A DNA stretch of 64,000 nucleotides from [Mycobacterium] vasticus. GTDB taxonomy: Bacteria; Actinomycetota; Actinomycetes; Mycobacteriales; Mycobacteriaceae. The translations under genes were made by a program, and so were the position numbers. The stretch is taken from NCBI RefSeq assembly GCF_020181595.1, contig NZ_CP084028.1, forward strand, positions 3,760,677 to 3,824,676. The letters run 5' to 3'. Within the stretch, counting starts at the first letter, position 1. Every line of letters starts with the position of its first letter. Under the pieces are notes generated by a model. The model was not told the DNA's origin. It saw nothing but the letters and a program-made list of their open reading frames with translations, and searched no databases. Positions 1-10,057 of this stretch are shown here, piece by piece.

Positions 1-1188
1 CGACCGCAACCGCGCGGGGCTCTCCAGCGGCCGCAGGTCCGGGATGTGGTCGGCGATCGCGTTGAACATCAGGCCGACGGTCATCCGGGCCAGGTGGGTG
101 CCGATGCAGTAGTGCGCACCGGTGCCGCCGAAGCCGACGTGCGGGTTGGGGTCGCGCAGGATGTTGAACTGCTGCGGCTCGTCGAACACTTCGGGGTCGA
201 AGTTGGCCGCCCGGTAGAACATCACCACCCGCTGGCCTTCCTTGATCAAGGTGCCGTTGAGGTCGTGATCGCGGGTGGCGGTGCGCTGGAAGGACGTCAC
301 CGGGGTGGCCCAGCGGACCACCTCGTCGGCGGTGGTCTCCGGGCGCTGCGCCTTGAACAGCTCCCACTGCTCGGGGAACTCGGTGAACGCCATCATGCCC
401 TGGGTGATCGAGTTGCGCGTGGTCTCGCTACCCGCGACTGCCAGCAGGATGATGAAGTAGCCCAGCTCGTCGTCGTTGAGCTTCTCGCCGTCGATGTCGG
501 CCTCGATCAGCGTGGTGACGATGTCCTGGCCGGGGTTCGCCCGCTTCTTCTCGGCCAGCTGCAGCCCGTAGGTGATGATCTCCATCGACGAGGTGGCCGG
601 GTCGTAGTGGGAGTACTCCGGGTCGTCGTAGGACGTCATCTGGTTGGTCCAGTTGAACAGTTTGCCGCGGTCCTCCTGCGGCACCCCCATCAGACCGGCG
701 ATCGCCTGCAGCGGCAGCTCGGAGGCCACCTCCACCACGAAGTCACCGGTGCCCTTGGCCAGCGCCTCCTTGGCGATGGCCTGCGCCCGCTGCTCGAGCT
801 CGTCGTGCAGCGGCAGGATGTGGCGCGGGGTGAAGCCGCGCGAGACGATCCGGCGCAGCCGGGTGTGCCGCGGCGCGTCCTGATTGAGCATCAGCAGGCG
901 GCCGACGTCGATGTTCTCCCGCTCGATGTCGTCGTTGTAGCGCGGGATGGCCCCGTTCAGCTCGCTGGAGAACACGTCGTCGAGCCGGGACACCTCTTTG
1001 ACGTCGTGATGGCTGGTGATCGCCCAGTAGCCGCCGTCCTTGAAACCGCCACTGCGGTCGTCCGGCTGCTCGATCCAGCTGATCGGTGCGCCGGCCCGCA
1101 GTTCGGCGAACTCCGCGTCCGGGAGCCGCTCGGCGTAGATCTCCGGGTCGGTGAGATCGAACCCTGGCGGCAGCTTCACACTCGACAT
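1..1188 (-). CDS. cyp125: Cytochrome P450 CYP125, steroid C26/C27 monooxygenase (C-terminus cut by window edge)
   Basis: The 396 residues in the window start at the ATG at 1188 (MSSVKLPPGFDLTDP) and run off the left edge, so roughly the last 25 residues are missing. The P450 hallmarks are visible: an I-helix motif AVAGSETTRNS and the haem-thiolate loop GFGGTGAHYCIG with the cysteine at residue 361. The sequence closely matches M. tuberculosis CYP125A1, which oxidises the terminal side-chain carbon of cholesterol or cholestenone to start side-chain degradation. The N-terminus is shorter than in the M. tuberculosis protein. It is divergent from fadA5, with a KstR operator 16 bases upstream of its start, which suggests repression by KstR and induction by cholesterol-derived CoA esters. 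Confidence 0.95.
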   Translation of the reverse strand, partial: MSSVKLPPGFDLTDPEIYAERLPDAEFAELRAGAPISWIEQPDDRSGGFKDGGYWAITSHHDVKEVSRLDDVFSSELNGAIPRYNDDIERENIDVGRLLMLNQDAPRHTRLRRIVSRGFTPRHILPLHDELEQRAQAIAKEALAKGTGDFVVEVASELPLQAIAGLMGVPQEDRGKLFNWTNQMTSYDDPEYSHYDPATSSMEIITYGLQLAEKKRANPGQDIVTTLIEADIDGEKLNDDELGYFIILLAVAGSETTRNSITQGMMAFTEFPEQWELFKAQRPETTADEVVRWATPVTSFQRTATRDHDLNGTLIKEGQRVVMFYRAANFDPEVFDEPQQFNILRDPNPHVGFGGTGAHYCIGTHLARMTVGLMFNAIADHIPDLRPLESPARLRS

Positions 1189-1203
1189 CGACGGACTCCT
1201 AAA

Positions 1204-1217
1204 TGCAACGCGTTCTA
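1204..1217. promoter_or_regulatory. KstR operator upstream of cyp125
   Basis: TGCAACGCGTTCTA fits the KstR consensus TnnAACnnGTTnnA at every fixed position. It lies between the divergent cyp125 (start 1188) and fadA5 (start 1307) genes, nearer to cyp125. Motif match is seen; binding is inferred. Confidence 0.8.
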
Positions 1218-1282
1218 GTAGCAGTAAAACATGGCCTCACCATAGACCAAAGGCATGTAAGCATCGTCGCTTGTCAGACTAA

Positions 1283-1296
1283 TGAAACGTGTTCTA
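1283..1296. promoter_or_regulatory. KstR operator upstream of fadA5
   Basis: TGAAACGTGTTCTA fits TnnAACnnGTTnnA at every fixed position and ends 10 bases before the fadA5 ATG. A repressor here would cover the transcription start or ribosome loading region. It is the second operator in this divergent gap, so each gene seems to have its own site. Confidence 0.85.
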
Positions 1297-1297
1297 G

Positions 1298-3340
<2,043 letters not shown>

Positions 3341-3343
3341 AAC

Positions 3344-3355
3344 TCCGGCGCCGGA
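3344..3355. terminator. Possible bidirectional terminator between ddn and the convergent SDR gene
   Basis: A 12-base perfect palindrome TCCGGCGCCGGA lies in the 25-base gap between convergent genes. Read on the minus strand it is followed by four T residues. The stem is short once a four-base loop is allowed, so this is a weak call. Confidence 0.3.
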
Positions 3356-3365
3356 CTCGGGGGTT

Positions 3366-4271
3366 TCAGGCCCCGTAGACCGGCACCGGCGTCCGCGACT
3401 TGGCCAGCAGGTCGGTGACAACCGGACCCAACTCGGCCGGGTCCCACTTGGCCCCCTTGTCGATCTCCGGCCCGTGCGCCCAACCCTCGGCGACCCGGAT
3501 CTTGCCGCCCTCGACCTCAAACACCTTGCCGGTCACGTCCTTTGACTCCACGCTGCCCAGCCAGACCACCAGCGGGCTCACGTTCTCCGCGGCCATGGTG
3601 TCGAACGCCGCGTCCTGGGTGGCCATCATGTCGGCGAACACGGTCTCGGTCATCCGGGTCCGGGCCGACGGCGCGATGGCGTTGGCGGTGACGCCGTAGC
3701 GGCCCATCTCGGCGGCGGCGACCAGGGTCAGCGCGGCGATGCCGGCCTTGGAGGCGCTGTAGGTGGCCTGCCCGACACTGCCCTGCAGACCGGCGCCCGA
3801 GCTGGTGTTGATGATGCGGGCGTCGACAGGTTCGCCGGCCTTGGACTTGGCCCGCCAGTACGCGGCGGCGTGCTTCATGGTGGCGAAGTGGCCCTTGAGG
3901 TGCACCGCGGTGACGGCGTCGAATTCGTCTTCGGTGGCGTTGGCGAACATCCGATCGCGGACGATGCCGGCGTTGTTCACCAGCACGTCGAGCGTGCCGT
4001 AGGTGTCGACAGCCTGCTTGATCAGCGCCTCGGCCTGACCCCAGTCGGCGACGTTCGAGCCGTTGGCGACGGCTTCGCCACCGGCGGCGACGATCTCGTC
4101 GACCACGTTCTGGGCAGCGCTGCCGCCGCCGGCCGGCGAACCGTCCAGCCCGACACCGATGTCGTTGACCACCACTCGGGCGCCCTCGGCGGCGAAGGCC
4201 AGCGCATGCTCCCGACCGATTCCGCCGCCCGCTCCGGTGACGATGACCACGCGGCCGTCAAGAAGTCCCAT
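3366..4271 (-). CDS. Short-chain dehydrogenase/reductase in the cholesterol cluster (Rv3548c-like)
   Basis: This is a 301-residue classical SDR. The Rossmann motif TGAGGGIG is at residues 12-19, NNAG at 99-102, the catalytic serine near 157-158 and YSASK gives Tyr171 and Lys175. The C-terminal 60 residues extend beyond a minimal SDR, as in Rv3548c. Enzymes of this shape act on 3-hydroxyacyl-CoA or steroid hydroxyl groups, but the substrate here is not known from sequence. It follows the next SDR by 13 bases on the same strand, so both should be expressed from the KstR2-controlled promoter at about 5.06 kb. Confidence 0.85.
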   Translation of the reverse strand: MGLLDGRVVIVTGAGGGIGREHALAFAAEGARVVVNDIGVGLDGSPAGGGSAAQNVVDEIVAAGGEAVANGSNVADWGQAEALIKQAVDTYGTLDVLVNNAGIVRDRMFANATEDEFDAVTAVHLKGHFATMKHAAAYWRAKSKAGEPVDARIINTSSGAGLQGSVGQATYSASKAGIAALTLVAAAEMGRYGVTANAIAPSARTRMTETVFADMMATQDAAFDTMAAENVSPLVVWLGSVESKDVTGKVFEVEGGKIRVAEGWAHGPEIDKGAKWDPAELGPVVTDLLAKSRTPVPVYGA

Positions 4272-4284
4272 CAGTGCTCTCTCC

Positions 4285-5049
4285 TTATTTGTTGGCGCTG
4301 GATGCGTTGAGGTAGGCGGGGTTCTCGCCGCCGCCGTGCACGGTGAGGCTGGCCCCGCTGACATAGGATGCCAGTTCAGAACTGAGAAATGCTGCCGTCC
4401 AACCGATTTCGGACGGCTTGGCCAGCCGCCCCAGCGGGACGGTGGCACCGACGGCGGCCACCGATTCGGCGTCGCCGTAGAACAGTTCGGACTGCTCGGT
4501 CTCGACCATGCCGACCACGATCGAGTTCACCCGCACCTTGGGCGCCCACTCGACGGCCAGCGACGCGGTGAGGCTGTCCACCCCGGCCTTGGCCGCGCCG
4601 TAGGCCGCGGTACCCGGCGACGGGCGACGGCCGCTGACGCTGGTGATGTTGACGATGGTGCCGCCGGTGTCCTGGGTCTGCATGACGGCGTTGGCGTGGG
4701 TGGACACCCACAGGGCGGACAGCAGATTGAGCTCGATGATCTTGCGGCTGAAGTTGGCCGACGCGTCGGCGGCCAGTGCGAACGGAGAGCCGCCGGCGTT
4801 GTTGACCACCGTATCGATCCGGCCGTGGTTGGCCACGATCGCCTCGATCATGCCGCGAACCGCGTCGTCGTCGCGGACGTCGCAGGAATGGAACTCGTAG
4901 GCCAGGCCGTCCACCGGGCGTCGTGCGCAGGTCACGACGGTGGCGCCCTGATCGGCGAACACCTTGCTGATGCCGGCGCCGACCCCTCGAACGCCGCCGG
5001 TCACCAAGACCACCTTGCCGGTCAATCCCAGGTTGATCGCCTCATGCAC
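4285..5049 (-). CDS. Short-chain dehydrogenase/reductase in the KstR2 regulon (Rv3549c-like)
   Basis: A 254-residue SDR with TGGVRGVG at residues 17-24, NNAGG near 83, serines near 137-139 and Tyr150/Lys154 in the YGAAK segment. The GTG at 5049 is chosen because the ATG two bases inside it is out of frame and the KstR2 operator begins only 15 bases further upstream. The gene is divergent from echA20 across that operator, so a role in steroid C/D-ring or HIP catabolism is likely. The exact oxidoreduction step is not established from sequence. Confidence 0.85.
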   Translation of the reverse strand: MHEAINLGLTGKVVLVTGGVRGVGAGISKVFADQGATVVTCARRPVDGLAYEFHSCDVRDDDAVRGMIEAIVANHGRIDTVVNNAGGSPFALAADASANFSRKIIELNLLSALWVSTHANAVMQTQDTGGTIVNITSVSGRRPSPGTAAYGAAKAGVDSLTASLAVEWAPKVRVNSIVVGMVETEQSELFYGDAESVAAVGATVPLGRLAKPSEIGWTAAFLSSELASYVSGASLTVHGGGENPAYLNASSANK

Positions 5050-5064
5050 TGTGCTAGCGTACCA

Positions 5065-5078
5065 AGCAAGTGCTTGCT
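5065..5078. promoter_or_regulatory. KstR2 operator between the SDR genes and echA20
   Basis: AGCAAGTGCTTGCT is a perfect palindrome matching the KstR2 consensus AnCAAGnnCTTGnT. It sits between divergent genes starting at 5049 (minus) and 5129 (plus), so one repressor dimer pair could control both. KstR2 is known to release DNA on binding HIP-CoA. Confidence 0.9.
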
Positions 5079-5128
5079 CAGGACACTCAGGGTCTCCTGG
5101 GGCCCCGAAACGACAGGGAAATCCGCCA

Positions 5129-5884
5129 ATGCCGATCACATCCACCACCGTCGAACCGGGGATCGTCGCGGTCACCGTCGACTACCCGCCGGTCAACGCC
5201 CTGCCCTCGCAGGCCTGGTTCGAACTCGGCGACGTCATCACCGCCGCCGGAAAGGACATGAACACCCACGCGGTGATCCTGCGCGCCGAAGGCCGCGGCT
5301 TCAACGCCGGCGTGGACATCAAGGAGATGCAGGCCACCGAGGGCTTCACCGCCCTGATCGACGCCAACCGCGGCTGCTTCGCGGCGTTCAAGGCCGTCTA
5401 CGAGTGCGCGGTGCCGGTGATCGCCGCGGTCAACGGCTTCTGCGTCGGCGGCGGCATCGGCCTGGTCGGCAACGCCGACGTGATCGTGGCCTCCGACGAC
5501 GCCAAGTTCGGCCTGCCGGAGGTGGAGCGCGGCGCGCTGGGCGCGGCGACCCACCTGTCCCGGCTGGTGCCGCAGCACATGATGCGCCGGCTGTTCTACA
5601 CCGCCGCCACCGTCCCCGCCTCGGTCCTGGCCAACTACGGGTCGGTGCACGAGGTGGTGCCGCGCACCGAACTGGACGAGGCCGCGCTGCGGGTGGCCCG
5701 CGACATCGCGTCCAAGGACACCCGGGTGATCCGGGCCGCGAAGGAAGCCCTGAACCTGATCGATGTACAGAAGGTCAACTCCAGCTACCGGATGGAGCAG
5801 GGCTTCACGTTCGAACTCAACCTCTCCGGTGTGGCAGACGAGCACCGCGACTCCTTCGCCGGGACCGAGAAGGGGAAGAAGTGA
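5129..5884 (+). CDS. echA20: Crotonase-family hydrolase EchA20 (steroid ring D opening)
   Basis: The 251-residue protein begins MPITSTTVEPGIVAVTVDYPP and has the crotonase oxyanion-hole region (LRAEGRGFNAGVDIKEM and VNGFCVGGGIGLVGNADV). EchA20 in M. tuberculosis (Rv3550) hydrolyses the last intact D ring in a HIP-derived CoA ester, making the substrate for IpdAB. It is the first gene of echA20-ipdA-ipdB-ipdC and follows the KstR2 operator by 50 bases. The end overlaps the ipdA start by one base, indicating translational coupling. Confidence 0.92.
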   Translation: MPITSTTVEPGIVAVTVDYPPVNALPSQAWFELGDVITAAGKDMNTHAVILRAEGRGFNAGVDIKEMQATEGFTALIDANRGCFAAFKAVYECAVPVIAAVNGFCVGGGIGLVGNADVIVASDDAKFGLPEVERGALGAATHLSRLVPQHMMRRLFYTAATVPASVLANYGSVHEVVPRTELDEAALRVARDIASKDTRVIRAAKEALNLIDVQKVNSSYRMEQGFTFELNLSGVADEHRDSFAGTEKGKK

Positions 5885-6765
5885 TGGCCTCGAAGATCAC
5901 CACTCTTGACGACGCCGTCGCCGAGCTGCGCGACGGCATGACGATCGGCATCGGCGGCTGGGGGTCGCGGCGCAAGCCGATGGCGTTCGTCCGGGCCATC
6001 CTGCGCACCGACGTCAAAGACCTGACGGTGGTCACCTACGGCGGGCCGGACCTGGGCCTGCTGTGCTCGGCGGGCAAGGTCCGCCGGGCCTACTACGGCT
6101 TCGTCTCGCTGGACTCCGGGCCGTTCTACGACCCGTGGTTCGCCAAGGCCCGCACCACCGGCGCCATCGAGGCCCGCGAGATGGACGAGGGCATGCTGCG
6201 CTGCGGGCTGCAGGCCGCCGCCCAGCGGTTGCCGTTCCTGCCGATCCGCGCCGGGCTGGGCAGCTCGGTGATCGACTTCTGGGAGGGCGAGCTCAAGACC
6301 GTGGTGTCGCCGTATCCCGTTGAAGGCGGGCACGAGACCTTGGTCGCGATGCCGGCGCTGAATCTGGACGCCGCGTTCGTGCACATGAACATCGGCGATG
6401 AGCGCGGCAACGCCGCCTACACCGGGATCGACCCGTACTTCGACGACCTGTTCCTGATGTCGGCGCAGCGCCGGTTCCTGTCGGTGGAGAAGATCGTGCC
6501 CACCGAGGAACTGATCGCCACCTCGATCCCGCAGACCCAGGTGATCAACCGGATGATGGTGGACAAGGTTGTGGAGGCGCCGAACGGTGCCCACTTCACC
6601 ATCGGCGCAGCCGATTACGGCCGCGACGAGAAGTTCCAGCGGCACTACGCCGAGGCCGCCAAGTCCGATGAGACCTGGGCGGAATTCAAGGCCACCTACC
6701 TGTCCGGCAGCGAAGACGACTACCAGGCAGCGGTTAAGGCATTCGGAGCGGAGGCACAAGCATGA
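5884..6765 (+). CDS. ipdA: CoA-transferase-like ring hydrolase, alpha subunit IpdA
   Basis: A 293-residue class I CoA-transferase fold alpha subunit with the GIGGWGSRRKPMAFV loop near the N-terminus and the NIGDERGNAAY segment near residue 170. IpdA pairs with IpdB; despite its transferase fold the complex is a hydrolase that opens the C ring of COCHEA-CoA. ATG 5884 overlaps the echA20 TGA; an in-frame GTG one codon earlier is a possible alternative. The last four bases overlap ipdB, so the two subunits would be made in matched amounts. Confidence 0.93.
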   Translation: MASKITTLDDAVAELRDGMTIGIGGWGSRRKPMAFVRAILRTDVKDLTVVTYGGPDLGLLCSAGKVRRAYYGFVSLDSGPFYDPWFAKARTTGAIEAREMDEGMLRCGLQAAAQRLPFLPIRAGLGSSVIDFWEGELKTVVSPYPVEGGHETLVAMPALNLDAAFVHMNIGDERGNAAYTGIDPYFDDLFLMSAQRRFLSVEKIVPTEELIATSIPQTQVINRMMVDKVVEAPNGAHFTIGAADYGRDEKFQRHYAEAAKSDETWAEFKATYLSGSEDDYQAAVKAFGAEAQA

Positions 6766-7514
6766 CCGACTCACCCACTCGCGCGGAGATCTGCGCAGTC
6801 GCCTGCGCCGAGCTGTTCCGCGACGCCGGCGAGATCATGGCCTCACCGATGGCCACCGTGCCGTCGGTCGGCGCCCGGCTGGCCCGATTGACCTTCTCCC
6901 CCGACCTGGTGCTCACCGACGGAGAGGCCCGAATCCTGGCCGACACCCCGGCGATCGGCAAGGTCGGGCCGCTGGAGGGCTGGATGCCGTTCAACCGGGT
7001 CTTCGAGACCCTGGCCTGGGGCCGGCGCCATGTGATCATGGGCGCCAACCAGATCGACCGCTACGGCAACCAGAACCTGTCGGCGTTCGGTGCGCTTCAG
7101 CAGCCGACCCGGCAGATGTTCGGGGTCCGCGGGGCGCCGGGCAACACCATCAACCACACCACCAGCTACTGGGTGGGCGCGCACTCGTCGCGGGTGTTCT
7201 GCGAGACCGTCGACATCGTCTGCGGCATCGGCTACGACAAGGTGGACCCGGCCAACCCGGCGTTCCGGTTCTTCAACCTGGGCGGCGTGGTGACCAACCT
7301 CGGAGTGTTCGACTTCGGTGGTCCTTCGCATCAGATGCGGGCGGTCTCACTGCACCCCGGCGTCACCGCTTCCGAGGTCGCCGACAACACCTCATTCGAG
7401 GTGCACGGCCTGGCCGAGGCCGCGGTGACCCGAGAGCCGGAGATCGAGGAACTGCGGCTGATCCGCGAGGTCATCGACCCCAAGTCATTGCGGGACAAAG
7501 AGGTACGGGCGTGA
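6762..7514 (+). CDS. ipdB: CoA-transferase-like ring hydrolase, beta subunit IpdB
   Basis: This 250-residue beta subunit of the class I CoA-transferase family contains GANQIDRYGNQNLSAFG, typical of the family, and HTTSYWVGAHSSRVF. With IpdA it hydrolyses the ring C of COCHEA-CoA in HIP catabolism. Start ATG overlaps the ipdA stop by four bases and the stop overlaps the ipdC GTG by four, so this is a fully coupled three-gene unit. Loss of ipdAB in M. tuberculosis is known to trap CoA esters and make cholesterol toxic. Confidence 0.93.
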   Translation: MTDSPTRAEICAVACAELFRDAGEIMASPMATVPSVGARLARLTFSPDLVLTDGEARILADTPAIGKVGPLEGWMPFNRVFETLAWGRRHVIMGANQIDRYGNQNLSAFGALQQPTRQMFGVRGAPGNTINHTTSYWVGAHSSRVFCETVDIVCGIGYDKVDPANPAFRFFNLGGVVTNLGVFDFGGPSHQMRAVSLHPGVTASEVADNTSFEVHGLAEAAVTREPEIEELRLIREVIDPKSLRDKEVRA

Positions 7515-8581
7515 GCCGCATCAAGACCCCGCTGACCGAGCTGGTCGGCATCGAACACCCGGTGGTGCAGACCGGGATGGGCTGGGTGGCCGGTGCGCGT
7601 CTGGTCTCGGCGACCGCCAACGCCGGCGGGCTGGGCATCCTGGCCTCGGCGACCATGACGATCGACGAGCTGGCCACCGCCATCAAGAAGGTCAAGGCCG
7701 CCACCGACAAGCCGTTCGGAGTGAACATCCGCGCCGACGGCGCAGACGCCGGTGACCGGGTGGACCTGATGATCCGCGAAGGCGTGAAGGTGGCGTCGTT
7801 CGCGCTGGCCCCCAAGGCCGAGCTGATAGCCAAGCTCAAAGAGGCGGGCTCGGTGGTGATTCCGTCGGTCGGTGCGGCCAAGCACGCCAAGAAGGTGGCG
7901 TCCTGGGGCGCCGATGCGGTGATCGTGCAGGGCGGCGAGGGCGGTGGGCACACCGGCCCGGTCGCCACCACACTGCTGCTGCCGTCGGTGCTCGACGCCG
8001 TGGCCGGCACCGGCGTGCAGGTGATCGCCGCCGGCGGTTTCTTCGACGGCCGCGGGCTGGCCGCCGCGCTGTCCTACGGCGCCACCGGCGTTGCGATGGG
8101 CACCCGGTTCCTGCTGACCAGCGACTCCACCGTTCCCGACTCGGTCAAGCAGCGCTACCTGGCCGCAGACCTGAGCGGCACCGTCGTCTCGACCCGGGTC
8201 GACGGCATGCCACACCGGGTGCTGCGGACCGAGCTGGTGGAGAAGCTCGAAAGTGGCTCGCGGGCGCGCGGTTTCAGTGCCGCGATCGTGAATGCCGCGA
8301 AGTTCAAGAAGATGACGGGCATGAGCTGGCGCGCGATGGTCAAGGACGGCCTGGCGATGCGGCACGGCAAGGAACTCACCTGGTCGCAGGTGCTGATGGC
8401 CGGCAACACCCCGATGCTGTTGAAGGCGGGCCTGGTCGAGGGCAACACCGAAGCCGGGGTGCTGGCCTCGGGTCAGGTGGCCGGCATCCTGGACAGCCTG
8501 CCGTCCTGCGCGGAGCTGATCGAGGGCATCGTGGCCGACGCGGTCACCCACCTGCGCAGCGCCAACTCCTACGTCGTCTAG
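7511..8581 (+). CDS. ipdC: FMN-dependent nitronate-monooxygenase-family oxidoreductase IpdC
   Basis: A 356-residue TIM-barrel flavoprotein of the NMO/2-nitropropane dioxygenase family, starting at GTG 7511. FMN-binding signatures are GMGWVAGARLVSATANAGGLG near the N-terminus, QGGEGGGHTG near residue 143 and the phosphate-binding AAGGFFDGRGLAAAL. IpdC acts in HIP catabolism as a flavin-dependent redox enzyme on a hydroxylated HIC-CoA intermediate. In M. tuberculosis fdxB follows; here the next base after the stop begins a 35-bp repeat and an unrelated gene. Confidence 0.92.
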   Translation: MSRIKTPLTELVGIEHPVVQTGMGWVAGARLVSATANAGGLGILASATMTIDELATAIKKVKAATDKPFGVNIRADGADAGDRVDLMIREGVKVASFALAPKAELIAKLKEAGSVVIPSVGAAKHAKKVASWGADAVIVQGGEGGGHTGPVATTLLLPSVLDAVAGTGVQVIAAGGFFDGRGLAAALSYGATGVAMGTRFLLTSDSTVPDSVKQRYLAADLSGTVVSTRVDGMPHRVLRTELVEKLESGSRARGFSAAIVNAAKFKKMTGMSWRAMVKDGLAMRHGKELTWSQVLMAGNTPMLLKAGLVEGNTEAGVLASGQVAGILDSLPSCAELIEGIVADAVTHLRSANSYVV

Positions 8582-8616
8582 CGCCGAGTGTGAATCTCAC
8601 GACGCGACACGCGGTG
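8582..8616. repeat. 35-bp direct repeat, left copy
   Basis: These 35 bases, opening CGCCGAGTGTGAATCTC, are identical to 9575-9609. The copy begins at the base after the ipdC stop and covers the last codons and the TGA of the DUF559-like gene (8597-8599). The two copies bracket that gene. Confidence 0.9.
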
Positions 8617-9523
8617 ACCGCGTCGGGGAATTCCCACTCGCGGAGAGTCGGGCCCGACCGGACCAGCCGGCGACGTACATCGCCTCCTCCACCCGGGCGA
8701 TCAGCGTCCCGCGGCGGTAGCGCAGCAGCTCCGCACTGACCCGGATGATCACCCAACCCTGCTCGGTCAGCGCCACCTGGCGGTCGATATCGCGCTGCCG
8801 CTGCCTCGGATCGGTCCAGTGCTGCTGGCCGTCATATTCGATCCCGACCTTCAATTCCCGGTATCCCATATCGAGCCGGGCCACGAATCCGCCGTAGCCG
8901 TCACGGACCACGATCTGTGTCTCCGGCCACGGTAGGCCTGCATCGATCAGCGCCAACCGGGTGCGGCTCTCTTGAGGCGATTCCGCCCCGCTGTCCACCA
9001 GCGGCAGAATCCATCGCAGCCGATTCAGGTCCCGCGCCCCGGGGTGTGCGGCAATGACGGCCTCGACCTCGGCGATCGTGACGCCGGTGGCGTTGGCCAG
9101 CGCGTCGAGCCGCCCCAGAGCCACCGACCGCGACCGGGTGTGCCGGCCGATGTCGAAGGCGGTCCGGGCCGGGGCGGTCACCACGATCCCGTCCACGGTC
9201 GTCACCTCGCCCGGCGCCAGGGCGTCGCGGTGCACGACGAGCTTGGGCGGCGTTTTGTGGTTGTCGTGCACCAGTTCGGCGTCCAGCCCGCCACTCACCC
9301 ACTTCGCGCCCAGCAGCGCGGCGGCCGAGTTGCCGGCGACCACACCTCTGCGTCGCGACCACAGCCAGGCAGCCCGGGCCCGCTGCGACGCATCCAACTC
9401 AACCCCCCACGGCGCGAACACGCCGGGATAGACCGGCTCGTAGAGGGTCCGCATCGCCCGCTCGGGAATCGTCTTGTCGGCCAACGCCTCAGTCCCCAGG
9501 AACGGCCAGTCCACTTCCTTCAT
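8597..9523 (-). CDS. AbiEi-antitoxin-like / DUF559 (Vsr-fold) protein
   Basis: The 308-residue protein looks like two parts. Residues about 1-170 resemble the AbiEi-type winged helix and core seen in many actinobacterial proteins of this kind (RAMRTLYEPVYPGVFAP, ARTAFDIGR). Residues about 190-290 resemble DUF559, a Vsr/restriction-endonuclease-like fold, with VGIEYDGQQHW, RDIDRQVALTEQGW and VIIRVSAELL. The EYDGxxH and IIRV elements match the conserved acidic core of that fold. Cell role is unknown; a nicking nuclease or toxin-antitoxin relative is possible. It interrupts the normal ipdC-fdxB order and is bracketed by 35-bp repeats, the left copy encoding its C-terminus. That suggests arrival as a unit. 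Confidence 0.75.
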   Translation of the reverse strand: MKEVDWPFLGTEALADKTIPERAMRTLYEPVYPGVFAPWGVELDASQRARAAWLWSRRRGVVAGNSAAALLGAKWVSGGLDAELVHDNHKTPPKLVVHRDALAPGEVTTVDGIVVTAPARTAFDIGRHTRSRSVALGRLDALANATGVTIAEVEAVIAAHPGARDLNRLRWILPLVDSGAESPQESRTRLALIDAGLPWPETQIVVRDGYGGFVARLDMGYRELKVGIEYDGQQHWTDPRQRQRDIDRQVALTEQGWVIIRVSAELLRYRRGTLIARVEEAMYVAGWSGRARLSASGNSPTRSPRVAS

Positions 9524-9574
9524 GGCCGAATCCTGCTAGCAACGGCCAAAACGCGCATACGCCCATCCACAGCC

Positions 9575-9636
9575 CGCCGAGTGTGAATCTCACGACGCGA
9601 CACGCGGTGGTTGCGTCGCGAGATTCACACTCGGCG
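9575..9636. repeat. 35-bp direct repeat, right copy, within a 62-base inverted repeat
   Basis: Bases 9575-9609 repeat 8582-8616 exactly. In addition, 9575-9591 (CGCCGAGTGTGAATCTC) pairs perfectly with 9620-9636, giving a 17-bp stem around a 28-base centre that can itself pair in part (GCGAC with GTCGC). It lies between the VOC gene stop (9643) and the start of the DUF559-like gene (9523), so it could also end VOC transcription. Confidence 0.88.
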
Positions 9637-9642
9637 CAGGGG

Positions 9643-10032
9643 TTAGACCTCCACCACCATCAGGGTGTGCCCGGTCGGGTCGCGGAACCAGAACATCGGC
9701 GGCACGGGTTCGCCCATCCGCGCCACCTCCGCGTCCACGTCGACCCCGAGCTGGCGCATCGCGGCATGGGTGGCGTCGATGTCGGCGGTGGTCAGCGTGA
9801 TCCCGGTCTGCATCGGCACCACCGGTCCACTGTCGGGCTGCGGCGGAGCCAGCGCGATGCCGGTGGTGCCGACGGGCGGATAGACCTCGATCCAGCGGTA
9901 GCCGCCGCCGAACTCGTCGTCGGTGCGCTTCTCGAAGCCCAGCGACTCGTAGAACGCAATCGCCTTGTCCTGCTCGGGCGTCGGCACGCAGATCAGGTTG
10001 ATCGTGGACAGTCCGGTGTTGACGGTGCTCAT
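9643..10032 (-). CDS. VOC-superfamily (glyoxalase/bleomycin-resistance fold) protein
   Basis: This 129-residue single-domain protein shows paired beta-alpha-beta-beta-beta units: INLICVPTPEQDKAIAFYESLGFE, then GITLTTADIDATHAAMRQLG and FWFRDPTGHTLMVVEV. The PTGHTLMVVE ending, with a glutamate in the last strand, is the usual metal-ligand region of the superfamily. Substrate is unknown. The ATG at 10032 has a strong AGAAGGAG ribosome site. It follows the DUF899 gene by 25 bases on the same strand and is likely co-transcribed with it. Confidence 0.8.
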   Translation of the reverse strand: MSTVNTGLSTINLICVPTPEQDKAIAFYESLGFEKRTDDEFGGGYRWIEVYPPVGTTGIALAPPQPDSGPVVPMQTGITLTTADIDATHAAMRQLGVDVDAEVARMGEPVPPMFWFRDPTGHTLMVVEV

Positions 10033-10057
10033 CTTTCTCCTTCTTGGTTGGGTTTAT

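Noticed and set aside
46..1218. Plus-strand frame of 390 codons opposite cyp125
   Set aside because: It is the mirror of the real P450 frame; high GC gives long open antisense frames. The translation has no family features.
8582..9636. Insertion sequence with terminal repeats
   Set aside because: No transposase or recombinase is present, and the repeats are direct rather than terminal inverted; a target duplication could not be seen.
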